Shown here piece by piece: positions 8,205 to 14,674 of a stretch of 64,000 nucleotides of DNA. The DNA is from Candidatus Anammoxibacter sp. GTDB taxonomy: Bacteria > Planctomycetota > Brocadiia > Brocadiales > Anammoxibacteraceae. The translations under genes were made by a program, and so were the position numbers. Under the pieces are notes generated by a model. The model made no database searches. It was not told the DNA's origin and saw only the letters and a program-made list of their open reading frames with translations. The stretch's first letter is position 1. Each line of letters starts with the position of its first letter. The stretch lies in NCBI GenBank assembly GCA_021777105.1, contig JAIQZQ010000046.1, positions 39,274 through 103,273 on the forward strand, read 5' to 3'.

Positions 8205-8520
8205 GGGGTTAATCGGATTCAGGCCAGACCTGACTGTAGAAAAGTTACAGCCAGGTGCCCGCTATGAAGGGGGTCGTTTCAACCGACACCCTTGGGGGCA
8301 TACAAGGGAAGAGTATAACGATTATTTAGACCAAGACGAGCCGTGTAAAACACGTATCACCGATGTGCTTGGAATAGTAAAGACGAAAGGGGGACGAATA
8401 AAGTTCTTACCCCTGGATACCAAGGCTTTAGATCAAGATGAAAAGGATTCCATCAGAAATTCTGATAGAACCGATGGCAATCCTAATAAAGCCATTATCA
8501 ACGAATCCGGCTCTACACCC
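8205..8520 (+). ncRNA. structured RNA 2, longer relative of RNA 1
   Basis: Shares the architecture of the upstream RNA. The closing stem pairs GGGT (8206-8209) with ACCC (8517-8520) and CGGATTC (8214-8220) with GAATCCG (8503-8509). The first hairpin around 8228-8252 has a GAAAA-containing loop and is followed by GTGCCCGCTATGAAGG, matching RNA 1. Further hairpins include CGTGT/ACACG near 8342, and a long stem around 8446-8482 whose core ATCAGAA/TTCTGAT is perfect. The 3' end ATCAACGAATCCGG matches RNA 1. A 109-codon frame through it is unlikely to be a gene because pairing, not coding, is conserved between the copies. Confidence 0.6.
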
Positions 8521-8592
8521 TGATTATCAGATCCCATAAACCGGACGCCAATTAAAAAATCAGGCTAAAAATTTTAATAAGGAGTAATTTCA

Positions 8593-8763
8593 ATGAAAGA
8601 CAACAAGAAAGATTGGAACATTGAGGCAAAACAGACTAAGAAACAAACAAATCCAGCCATGCAAGCACAAACGGAAACAGAAGACCAGGCGCGTAAGTGG
8701 TTTCTGCATGTGTTAATAATTGCATGCGCGGCAATGTCAATGTATGCGCTTTATCTTGGATAA
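8593..8763 (+). CDS. small membrane-anchored protein, 56 aa
   Basis: Starts MKDNKKDWNIEAKQT with an AAGGAG site eight bases upstream. A polar N-terminal half is followed by one hydrophobic segment, WFLHVLIIACAAMSMYALYL, at the C terminus, so it is a tail-anchored type. It directly follows the two structured RNAs. The family is unknown. Confidence 0.6.
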   Translation: MKDNKKDWNIEAKQTKKQTNPAMQAQTETEDQARKWFLHVLIIACAAMSMYALYLG

Positions 8764-8853
8764 ATGGAAAAGGCTCTAAATGACAAACCTTGATCCTTAA
8801 ACTTTTATGCTTTTTTAGAAAAAAATAAAAAAGTTTTACCCGGATTTATGGTC

Positions 8854-8947
8854 GTAAATAGATTTACTACGTAGATGGACAGCCAAGACACCAAGGTGTT
8901 AACAGCCAAAGAATAGTCTTAAAAGACTTTTAAATGCCCCGGAAGGC
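8854..8947. promoter_or_regulatory. cluster of short perfect dyads with a repeated ACAGCCAA motif
   Basis: Perfect dyads with 2-bp centres lie at 8854-8867 (GTAAAT AG ATTTAC), 8888-8899 (ACACC AA GGTGT) and 8915-8928 (AGTCTT AA AAGACT). ACAGCCAA occurs at 8879-8886 and 8902-8909. Loops of two bases suit protein-binding dyads better than RNA hairpins. It lies in the 339-bp gap before the STAS gene. Confidence 0.4.
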
Positions 8948-9034
8948 GTTATACTCGTTTTTTCACCATTGTAATGTGTTTGCCCATAATCGCGTAGGGC
9001 TCTGCCACTACACAGGTTGTAGGGTTTTCCCCGA

Positions 9035-9065
9035 TTGACTGTAGGGTGGTGGTATTTGTTATAAT
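9035..9065 (+). promoter_or_regulatory. candidate promoter for the STAS/TA-like operon
   Basis: TTGACT (9035-9040) and TATAAT (9060-9065) are separated by 19 bp, longer than ideal. GTAGGG is repeated at 8994, 9019 and 9041, suggesting an operator. Genes 9103 to 10636 follow. Confidence 0.4.
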
Positions 9066-9102
9066 TTCAAGTTCTATATTTTGCCAATTTTGAGGAGCAT
9101 AA

Positions 9103-9471
9103 GTGAAACCACAATTAAAAATATCATCTCATCAATTAAAGGATTCAGACCTAGAGATTATAGAGCTTGAAGGCTGCTTAACAGGTAATGGGGCAATGCA
9201 ATTGTATGATCATCTTTATTATTGCTTTGATAATGGTCGGAATTGTCAGCTAATCAGTTTTAAAGGCGTTGAGCGCGTAGGCGGCGTTGCTGTCAATGTT
9301 TTAGCTGAACTTAGCCAAAGCGGGTTAAATATAGGATTGTTTGCCGTCAGTAGCGAAATATGGCAGTATTTGGAACAATCCGGCAAGTTAGGCGATGTTC
9401 ATATTTATGATGAGCAAGACGAGGATAAGACGGTTAATTTATTCATGTTGGATAGATTTGCGGGGGTATAA
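9103..9471 (+). CDS. STAS-domain protein
   Basis: A 122-residue protein with a GTG start preceded by GAGGAG. The fold pattern matches the STAS domain of anti-anti-sigma factors: LEIIELEGCLTGNGAMQLYDHL, then CQLISFKGVERVGGVAVNVLAEL and LNIGLFAVSSEIWQYLEQSG. The usual phosphorylated Ser in the DxS/DSSG loop is replaced by VERVGG, so classical partner-switch phosphorylation is doubtful. In a mobile element it may modulate a host anti-sigma network. The stop is immediately followed by the next start. Confidence 0.68.
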   Translation: MKPQLKISSHQLKDSDLEIIELEGCLTGNGAMQLYDHLYYCFDNGRNCQLISFKGVERVGGVAVNVLAELSQSGLNIGLFAVSSEIWQYLEQSGKLGDVHIYDEQDEDKTVNLFMLDRFAGV

Positions 9472-9666
9472 ATGCCATCAAATAATAATGAAGAAATAGA
9501 AAATTTAGAAGAACCCCATAAATTAAACAGATGGAATTGGGGGGGGGCTTTTTTATTAGGTGGTTTTTGGGCAATAGGTAACAAGACTTATATTGGTTTG
9601 CTTTGTTATATAGACAAGACAAAAGTATTAAGTTTTAGCGCAATATTCATATTTGGAATATTTTAG
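9472..9666 (+). CDS. small membrane protein, possibly truncated
   Basis: 64 residues, with the ATG immediately after the stop of the STAS gene. LNRWNWGGAFLLGGFWAIGNKTYIGLL resembles the widespread small membrane family that begins NWGAFFLxxxWaxGNxxWIGLL. In that family the chain continues to a second helix ending GNxWAW. Here the frame stops at FGIF, but a shifted frame beyond the stop reads a Trp-containing segment, so the gene may be frameshifted. Confidence 0.5.
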   Translation: MPSNNNEEIENLEEPHKLNRWNWGGAFLLGGFWAIGNKTYIGLLCYIDKTKVLSFSAIFIFGIF

Positions 9667-9717
9667 GCTGGAATTTAACCTTTTTTAGGGTATATTATTC
9701 TGTATGAGGATGTTAAT

Positions 9718-10080
9718 ATGAGTAACTGGTTTGTTGAAGCGTCAGGTCAATATGATAGAAAACACAAATTTTATGTAAAAAAAAGACCAAATGAATTAAA
9801 AGCCGTATTGAATAATTTAGCTACTTATTATACAGCATTAAGTCTAAATGGGCCTCAAAAAATAAATGCCGGTTTTATACATAATGAACCTCATGGAGTT
9901 AAAGCCGTTGACCAAAAAGGCTATATGCCAAAATTGCAAGCGACAAGGCTATATTTTTACCCGGATGTAAACACAAACATAGTCCATTTAATTACCATAG
10001 GCGATAAAAACAGCCAAAAGGATGACATAAATTTTTGCAATAATTTTATTAAAAAATTACGAGATAAAAAAAATGGATAA
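9718..10080 (+). CDS. HigB/RelE-like toxin candidate
   Basis: A 120-residue protein that overlaps the next HTH gene by 8 bp, the usual toxin-first (HigBA-like) order. The N terminus is polar (MSNWFVEASGQYDRKHKFYVKK). The C-terminal half, KLQATRLYFYPDVNTNIVHLITIGDKNSQKDDI, has the beta-rich pattern and TIGDK motif seen in proteins paired with XRE regulators in toxin-antitoxin-like loci. I cannot point to catalytic residues, so the mRNA-interferase role is inferred from gene order. Confidence 0.55.
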   Translation: MSNWFVEASGQYDRKHKFYVKKRPNELKAVLNNLATYYTALSLNGPQKINAGFIHNEPHGVKAVDQKGYMPKLQATRLYFYPDVNTNIVHLITIGDKNSQKDDINFCNNFIKKLRDKKNG

Positions 10081-10636
10081 ACAATTTAAAAATGTAGAAG
10101 ACATGATTAAGGGCTTGTCAGACGATAAGAAATTTAGCGATGACACGATACAAGAGATCAGGGAAAAAACAATATCAAAATTCCTTTTCTCTCTCAGATG
10201 TGAACAAGGCTTGACGCAAAAACAAATGGCTGAAAAGATTGGATACTCGCAAAGTAGAATATCAAGGATTGAGAGCGCCTACGATAAGGATTTAAAAGTG
10301 GAAGACTTATTAATGTATGGCAAAGCTTTAAAGTTTCAACTTGAAGTGGGCTATAGGGCTGAAAGCACAAAAATAACTGATTTAATCAAGTATCACGCTT
10401 TTAAAATAAAAGAATATTCAGACAAATTAGCTGAATTAGCGGGAAAAGACAAAGATATGGTAACAGGGGTGCTTAATTTTTATGGTGAAATGGTTTTCAA
10501 TCTTGACAAGATAATTAATGGAAGCTTTTCGAAGCTTGACATATCTGAGATTCTTACTCAGATCGAAAAAGAGCAAGTTCATATATCCAAACCAATATCA
10601 GCCAAAAACAAAACAACATCTCAAATTACAGCTTAA
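10073..10636 (+). CDS. XRE-family HTH regulator / antitoxin
   Basis: A 187-residue protein with a lambda-repressor-like helix-turn-helix at about residues 35-95: FSLRCEQGLTQKQMAEKIGY then SQSRISRIE. A longer helical C-terminal part (EVGYRAESTKITDLIKYHAF onward) may bind the upstream partner. The 8-bp overlap with the toxin-like gene indicates translational coupling. Such antitoxins usually repress their own promoter; the dyads at 8854-8928 are candidate sites. An intrinsic terminator follows at 10683-10720. Confidence 0.82.
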   Translation: MDKQFKNVEDMIKGLSDDKKFSDDTIQEIREKTISKFLFSLRCEQGLTQKQMAEKIGYSQSRISRIESAYDKDLKVEDLLMYGKALKFQLEVGYRAESTKITDLIKYHAFKIKEYSDKLAELAGKDKDMVTGVLNFYGEMVFNLDKIINGSFSKLDISEILTQIEKEQVHISKPISAKNKTTSQITA

Positions 10637-10682
10637 AGATTAGCCCCAACAACCTTAAAAGGTTTGATCAAAGAAAAGCTCT

Positions 10683-10720
10683 ACAGGTGGCTATAACAGC
10701 CTTGTCAGCCTGTTTTTTTG
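10683..10720 (+). terminator. intrinsic terminator after the TA-like pair
   Basis: ACAGG (10683-10687) pairs with CCTGT (10709-10713), and GGCT (10689-10692) with AGCC (10698-10701). A run of seven T follows. Confidence 0.7.
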
Positions 10721-10925
10721 CGTATTTCGTCCTTTCAGGGCGCGGCAAATATGGGCTTCAATTTAAATAAACTCAGATCCCCAAATAGTTCAAATTTCAA
10801 TATAAGGGCTCGGCACACAGGCCTGTGTAACCTCCCCTTGTATGATGCCAGACCTCATACAATAATTTGTTTTTCATTTGACTTTTTTTGGCGAATGTGT
10901 TTACTTAGAACCAAATAAACATTCC

Positions 10926-11014
10926 GTCGCAGGGAAAAGATATTGCCTGGATAACAGGCATGGAAAAGCCGCGAAATCAAAGACTGCGACTCTTTGGTTG
11001 GCGGCTTTTTTTTT
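10926..11014 (+). ncRNA. structured leader: terminator with a loop that can pair upstream
   Basis: A terminator stem is built from AAAGCCGC (10965-10972) with GCGGCTTT (11001-11008) and CAAAGA (10978-10983) with TCTTTG (10991-10996), followed by a T-run. The 7-base loop CTGCGAC (10984-10990) is exactly complementary to GTCGCAG at 10926-10932. A small hairpin GCCTG/CAGGC lies between (10945-10959). The loop-to-upstream pairing could form a pseudoknot or compete with the terminator. It ends just before the ribosome site of the gene at 11032. Confidence 0.55.
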
Positions 11015-11031
11015 AATTAAGGAGATGTTAT

Positions 11032-12006
11032 ATGGCTGAACCAAGATTTAAGAACCGTTTGCAGGGCGGTTTTTTACTAAACAAAGAGAAGAATGAGCTT
11101 ATTGATAACAGCATTAAACCCATCCCGGCCTCATCAAAACAAAGGGGCGGCATCAATACAGTGCGAAAGTTTAACAACAGGTTGAAACAGGGGCAACTCG
11201 CCACCTTTAAAGCGGCCCAGCCCAAAGGGCCTTTTGCGGGATCGGAACGGTTTGTTGAACCGCAGTTCCTTGATCCCATTGGCACAACGCCAAGAACTGA
11301 CACAGTATTTGGAAACAAGGCAACGGAAAGGCCTTTTGGAAACCGGTTAAAGATTGGCCAAGCGGCAACCGCTGCGCCAACCGCTCACAAGTTAACAAAC
11401 AGGCTCAAAGGCCCAGAGCAGCCAACCGCTCTCAAGTTGACAAACAGGCTGAAGATACAAAAAGACCCTGAATTCGGCTTCTCATCCGGTATTATGTTAA
11501 CAACAGGGCAACGGCAAAAGTTGCGCAACAGGCTTAAAGGCGGCGCCGACGCATTGCCGACGTCTTTGGCCGGCGCCGTGTTGGATGTTAACTCAGCTTT
11601 TGCGCAAAAGCGAAATGACAACCGCAAATTAGCTTTAGAGAACAAAAGGTTTGAAATCACTGACAGGCTCAAGGCCAATAAACTGGATAAGGACAGAAGG
11701 TTTGCTTTGGATGAGAAGAATTTTCAGCTTGAGCAAGATAAATTCGTGGCCGAACAAGCCCGTCAAAAAGCTGCTGATGCCGGGGCCGGATTTGACCGGA
11801 ACCTGAATTCGCTAAAGACGATTAACTCAATGATTGCCGAGGCTCAGACATTAAACGACGAGGACACAATCAACGCGCTTGCGCCGATATCAAGCAGGCT
11901 AACCGAAAGCATTTTCAACAGCGACCAGCATTTGGCCGAATCGCTAATACGCCGTGGTGTTTCAAAGGATGAAGTCATTGAATTACTTGGGAGAACGAGC
12001 GCCTGA
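11032..12006 (+). CDS. hypothetical protein with repeated NRLK motifs
   Basis: 324 residues with ribosome site AAGGAG. The N-terminal 200 residues are basic and probably disordered. They contain a recurring short motif: FKNRLQGG, FNNRLKQGQ, FGNRLKIGQ, LTNRLKGP, LTNRLKIQ, LRNRLKGG and the degenerate ITDRLKAN. The C-terminal third is a helical, acidic coiled-coil-like region, ending SRLTESIFNSDQHLAESLIRRGVSKDEVIELLGR. I recognise no family. Repeated short linear motifs suggest multivalent binding to a protein partner or to nucleic acid. It is preceded by the structured leader at 10926-11014. Confidence 0.72.
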   Translation: MAEPRFKNRLQGGFLLNKEKNELIDNSIKPIPASSKQRGGINTVRKFNNRLKQGQLATFKAAQPKGPFAGSERFVEPQFLDPIGTTPRTDTVFGNKATERPFGNRLKIGQAATAAPTAHKLTNRLKGPEQPTALKLTNRLKIQKDPEFGFSSGIMLTTGQRQKLRNRLKGGADALPTSLAGAVLDVNSAFAQKRNDNRKLALENKRFEITDRLKANKLDKDRRFALDEKNFQLEQDKFVAEQARQKAADAGAGFDRNLNSLKTINSMIAEAQTLNDEDTINALAPISSRLTESIFNSDQHLAESLIRRGVSKDEVIELLGRTSA

Positions 12007-12082
12007 CGCTGGGCCCTGAGCGGATCGATAAGCAGTCAATATGGCATAAGATCAATTAGGATTTCAGATCCCACAATCAAAA

Positions 12083-12145
12083 TAAGGGCTAGACCCGCGC
12101 TAGCTACGCAGGTTGAAACGCCGGTATCTCCACCGGCAGCCCTTA
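12083..12145 (+). promoter_or_regulatory. structured 5' leader of the gene at 12181
   Basis: TAAGGGCT (12083-12090) pairs perfectly with AGCCCTTA (12138-12145). Inside, GCCGGT (12120-12125) pairs with ACCGGC (12132-12137). The remaining loop, AGACCCGCGCTAGCTACGC and onward, is unpaired. It could be a cis-regulatory element or small RNA; no known class was matched. Confidence 0.4.
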
Positions 12146-12180
12146 ATCCGCCTGGAGAGTTACGAGGAGAGGTAACGTAC

Positions 12181-13182
12181 ATGCCTAAAAAGAAAAATGA
12201 TTCAAAAGAGGCTTTAGAGGCCAGAAAAGCGGAACTCCGCGCTAATCCTAACGCAATATTAGGTCGATTCCAAGAGGACCATAATATTATAGGAATGTTC
12301 CTCTGTGGAATGCTGGGTGAAAGCATTAATAATAGTCGCTACCATCTACCGCCTATTATTTTTATTGGTAACAACAATGATTTGAGTGATGCTGTTGAGT
12401 GTACATATCACATGTGGAACTCAGAAAAGCTACCCAGAATCCGCCTAGATTGCACAGAAAGAAGTGCAAAAGAGATAAAAGCTGAATTTGATGCTGAAAA
12501 AAACAAACACGAGCCATTCGCATATAAATTCGTAGAACTGCGCAATGTTCAGCCCGGCATTAATCCATTTTTGGAAATATTATCAGAAGAATACATCGTT
12601 GCAACAACCACAAACGCGGAAAGTTTATCAAATATATATCCATCTTTTCTAAGAAAATGCGTCATTTTTGATCTTAACACAAACAAAAAACTTAAGGTAT
12701 CTGACCTGCCGGCGCCTACCCCAAAAGTCGAAACTGAGGAACCCAGAGCCCAGTCTGAAACACCTGTAAAAACAGGCAAAAAGCAATCTAAACCTAAAAA
12801 ACAGGCAATAGATAATTTTGAAGATGTGGAAATTGAAATGATTGTTGATTTTAAAGGAAATTATCAAGCCTCTGATTACAAAATAATTGTAAAATGCAAT
12901 AACCCTCTCATCCAAGAATTCAAATTAGAGCACAGATTCAAAGGGGTTCTATATCTCTTGGTAAGAGGGGCTAAACATGAAGAATTTCCTGTAAAGAACG
13001 CACAGCTAAGAAAAGCTCATAATGATATCAACGATGCAAAAAAAGAAATTGTCATAGCCTTCAAGGCTGTAATTGGCCCCAGAGCTAAAGATATCATCCA
13101 TATAGCACAAGGAATCGGCAAACAATTAATGATCCCAAAGAAGAATATTCAGCTTAAAGAATACAAGTCCCCTTTTGCGTAA
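12181..13182 (+). CDS. hypothetical protein with a degenerate AAA+-like N-terminal half
   Basis: 333 residues with GAGGAG upstream of ATG 12181. Residues about 30-170 resemble the later part of an AAA+ ATPase: PPIIFIGNN, PRIRLDCTERSAKEIK, and a sensor-1/lid-like IVATTTNAESLSNIYPSFLRK. No Walker A motif can be found, so nucleotide hydrolysis is unlikely. A Pro/Lys-rich linker (TPKVETEEPRAQSETPVKTG) leads to a C-terminal beta-alpha domain of unknown type. It lies just before the replication module. Confidence 0.65.
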   Translation: MPKKKNDSKEALEARKAELRANPNAILGRFQEDHNIIGMFLCGMLGESINNSRYHLPPIIFIGNNNDLSDAVECTYHMWNSEKLPRIRLDCTERSAKEIKAEFDAEKNKHEPFAYKFVELRNVQPGINPFLEILSEEYIVATTTNAESLSNIYPSFLRKCVIFDLNTNKKLKVSDLPAPTPKVETEEPRAQSETPVKTGKKQSKPKKQAIDNFEDVEIEMIVDFKGNYQASDYKIIVKCNNPLIQEFKLEHRFKGVLYLLVRGAKHEEFPVKNAQLRKAHNDINDAKKEIVIAFKAVIGPRAKDIIHIAQGIGKQLMIPKKNIQLKEYKSPFA

Positions 13183-13414
13183 TCCCTTATAACCTCCTAA
13201 CATTTACACCTTCAATCGTAACAAAAACTACACCCAAAGTACATTAGCACCTAAAAATGGCCTAAAAACCACCTAATTCCAATTTGCATAACCCCTTTTA
13301 TATCAGCAAGTTACAAGACCATAAAATCACCCACCCTCAGACCATTTACATCCACAAGCGTATGTGTACAATCCTGATAATTAAATTTTTAATTTTTTAA
13401 AAGGAGTATGCAAT
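13183..13414. other. gene-free, G-poor segment before the replication genes
   Basis: 232 bp of C/A/T-rich sequence with several ACCTAA or CCTAAA repeats. No ORF or RNA was recognised. It probably holds the promoter of the replication operon. A TGTGTACAAT element near 13363 resembles an extended -10. Confidence 0.3.
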
Positions 13415-13576
13415 ATGTTTAAAGATGAGGGCTTTAAAATGGTACAAGCCCAAGTACCAGCCACAATGTTTAATGAAATTCTTGAAGTTGGGTTAAAACT
13501 TAAAAAGTCCAATGCCGCAATTGTACGGTCCGCGCTTAAATCCTTCCTAAAACAACAAACCGGCAAAAAGGCTTAA
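13415..13576 (+). CDS. ribbon-helix-helix (CopG/Arc-like) protein
   Basis: 53 residues with AAAGGAG well placed before ATG 13415. The pattern VQAQVPATMFNEILEVGLKL, then KKSNAAIVRSALKSFLKQQ, matches a beta-strand plus two helices of the Arc/MetJ superfamily. It is probably a dimeric DNA-binding protein controlling the replication operon. One base separates its stop from the start of repO. Confidence 0.62.
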   Translation: MFKDEGFKMVQAQVPATMFNEILEVGLKLKKSNAAIVRSALKSFLKQQTGKKA

Positions 13577-13577
13577 A

Positions 13578-14552
13578 ATGCTCCCAGAATTATTAATAGA
13601 ATTTCGCAAACGTTATCCAGCTTTTGAGAATGGCGGGGGAGTGCAAACTGACTGCCCCTACTGCAAAGGGCTGGGGGTTCTTTGTGCCTACGATAATGGT
13701 GACGCTGGCCTTGACATACGGTTCAAGTGTCGAGCATGTGGAGAAAGCGGAGAAGCTGAAGCTTTAATGCAGGTATTCGAAAGCCTTGAAAGCGAAACTG
13801 AAACAGCGCCCCCGCAACTTGAAGATGAAAGCGAGGCCGAACAAGCGACTGCAAATCCCCAGCTCGAAAATGGCCATTTACGAATCGCAAACGAACTTGC
13901 CGAGGCTTTTCAAAGATTGCGTTTATCTGGCACTCAATGGCAAATCTTGTGGGTGATTTTACGGCAATCTTACGGATGGCATAGCCATGCTACCACAATA
14001 TCAATCTCATTTTTTGAAAAACAGACCGGCGTTGATAGGAGGAACATTACAAGGTCATTAAAAGAAATGGAATATAAAAAAATTATTGTAAAAGATAAGC
14101 AGAGTTTCATAACAAGCTACGGCTTGCAAAAAGACCACACACAGTGGGGCATTAGGGGCGAAACAACCCCTGACCAACTAGAGGCGAAACCGCCCCTACC
14201 TAGGGGCAAAACGACCCCTAAAACTAGGGGCGAAATTGACGCACATATAAAGAAAGAAAAAAACTATATAAAAACATACACTCGATTTTTCGAAGAACGG
14301 TGGCTTAACTACCCGAATAAGGATGGCAAAAAAGCCGCTCAAAAACATTTCTTAGCAAGTGTTAAAAGCGATGAAGATTTAAGAGATTTCGACAAAAGTC
14401 TTGAAAATTACTTAGGCCACTTAAAGATTGAAACTTGGAAGAGACCCAAAAACGGGTCAACATTTTTCAACAACTGGCGTGACTGGGTTGATTGGAAAGA
14501 GCCAGAAAAAGCTAACGGTAATCCAGAAAACCATTCAGGAGTTGTTTTATGA
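13578..14552 (+). CDS. lambda-O-like replication initiator with N-terminal zinc finger
   Basis: A 324-residue initiator. Residues about 15-50 form a CPYC...CRAC zinc-finger-like module. Residues about 95-190 match the phage replication protein O N-terminal domain: LRIANELAEAFQRLRLSGTQ, ILRQSYGWHSHATTISISF and RRNITRSLKEMEYKKI, a winged helix that binds origin iterons. The C-terminal half (YPNKDGKKAAQKHFLA to FFNNWRDWVDW) would recruit the helicase. The gene itself contains four 18-bp iterons. The stop overlaps the next small ORF by ATGA. Confidence 0.82.
   Translation: MLPELLIEFRKRYPAFENGGGVQTDCPYCKGLGVLCAYDNGDAGLDIRFKCRACGESGEAEALMQVFESLESETETAPPQLEDESEAEQATANPQLENGHLRIANELAEAFQRLRLSGTQWQILWVILRQSYGWHSHATTISISFFEKQTGVDRRNITRSLKEMEYKKIIVKDKQSFITSYGLQKDHTQWGIRGETTPDQLEAKPPLPRGKTTPKTRGEIDAHIKKEKNYIKTYTRFFEERWLNYPNKDGKKAAQKHFLASVKSDEDLRDFDKSLENYLGHLKIETWKRPKNGSTFFNNWRDWVDWKEPEKANGNPENHSGVVL
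14154..14282 (+). repeat. candidate replication origin: four 18-bp iterons plus AT-rich tract
   Basis: Iterons lie at 14154-14171 (AGGGGCGAAACAACCCCT), 14180-14197 (AGAGGCGAAACCGCCCCT), 14202-14219 (AGGGGCAAAACGACCCCT) and 14226-14243 (right arm degenerate). Spacings are 26, 22 and 24 bp. An A/T-rich tract of about 40 bp follows immediately (14241-14282). This is the layout of the lambda origin, which also lies inside its initiator gene. Confidence 0.72.
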
Positions 14553-14674
14553 TTTCAAAATACATCATAAGCCCAGTATTGAACTTTATCAAAGAGAAAT
14601 TGATTGATTCGAAATTTACAGCAAAACGTTCGCGCTATGTTGATTTTATAGATGATTTTTTGGAGAAAATATGA
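14549..14674 (+). CDS. small coupled ORF, 41 aa
   Basis: Encodes MISKYIISPVLNFIKEKLID and a basic/acidic tail. It overlaps the repO stop by ATGA and the next start by ATGA, so three genes are translationally chained. No family is recognised; it might be a helicase-loading or accessory peptide. Confidence 0.55.
   Translation: MISKYIISPVLNFIKEKLIDSKFTAKRSRYVDFIDDFLEKI

Noticed and set aside
8194..8523. A 109-codon plus-strand frame
   Set aside because: It coincides with structured RNA 2. The features shared with RNA 1 are stems and loop motifs, RNA 1 has no matching frame, and the predicted peptide has no recognisable pattern.
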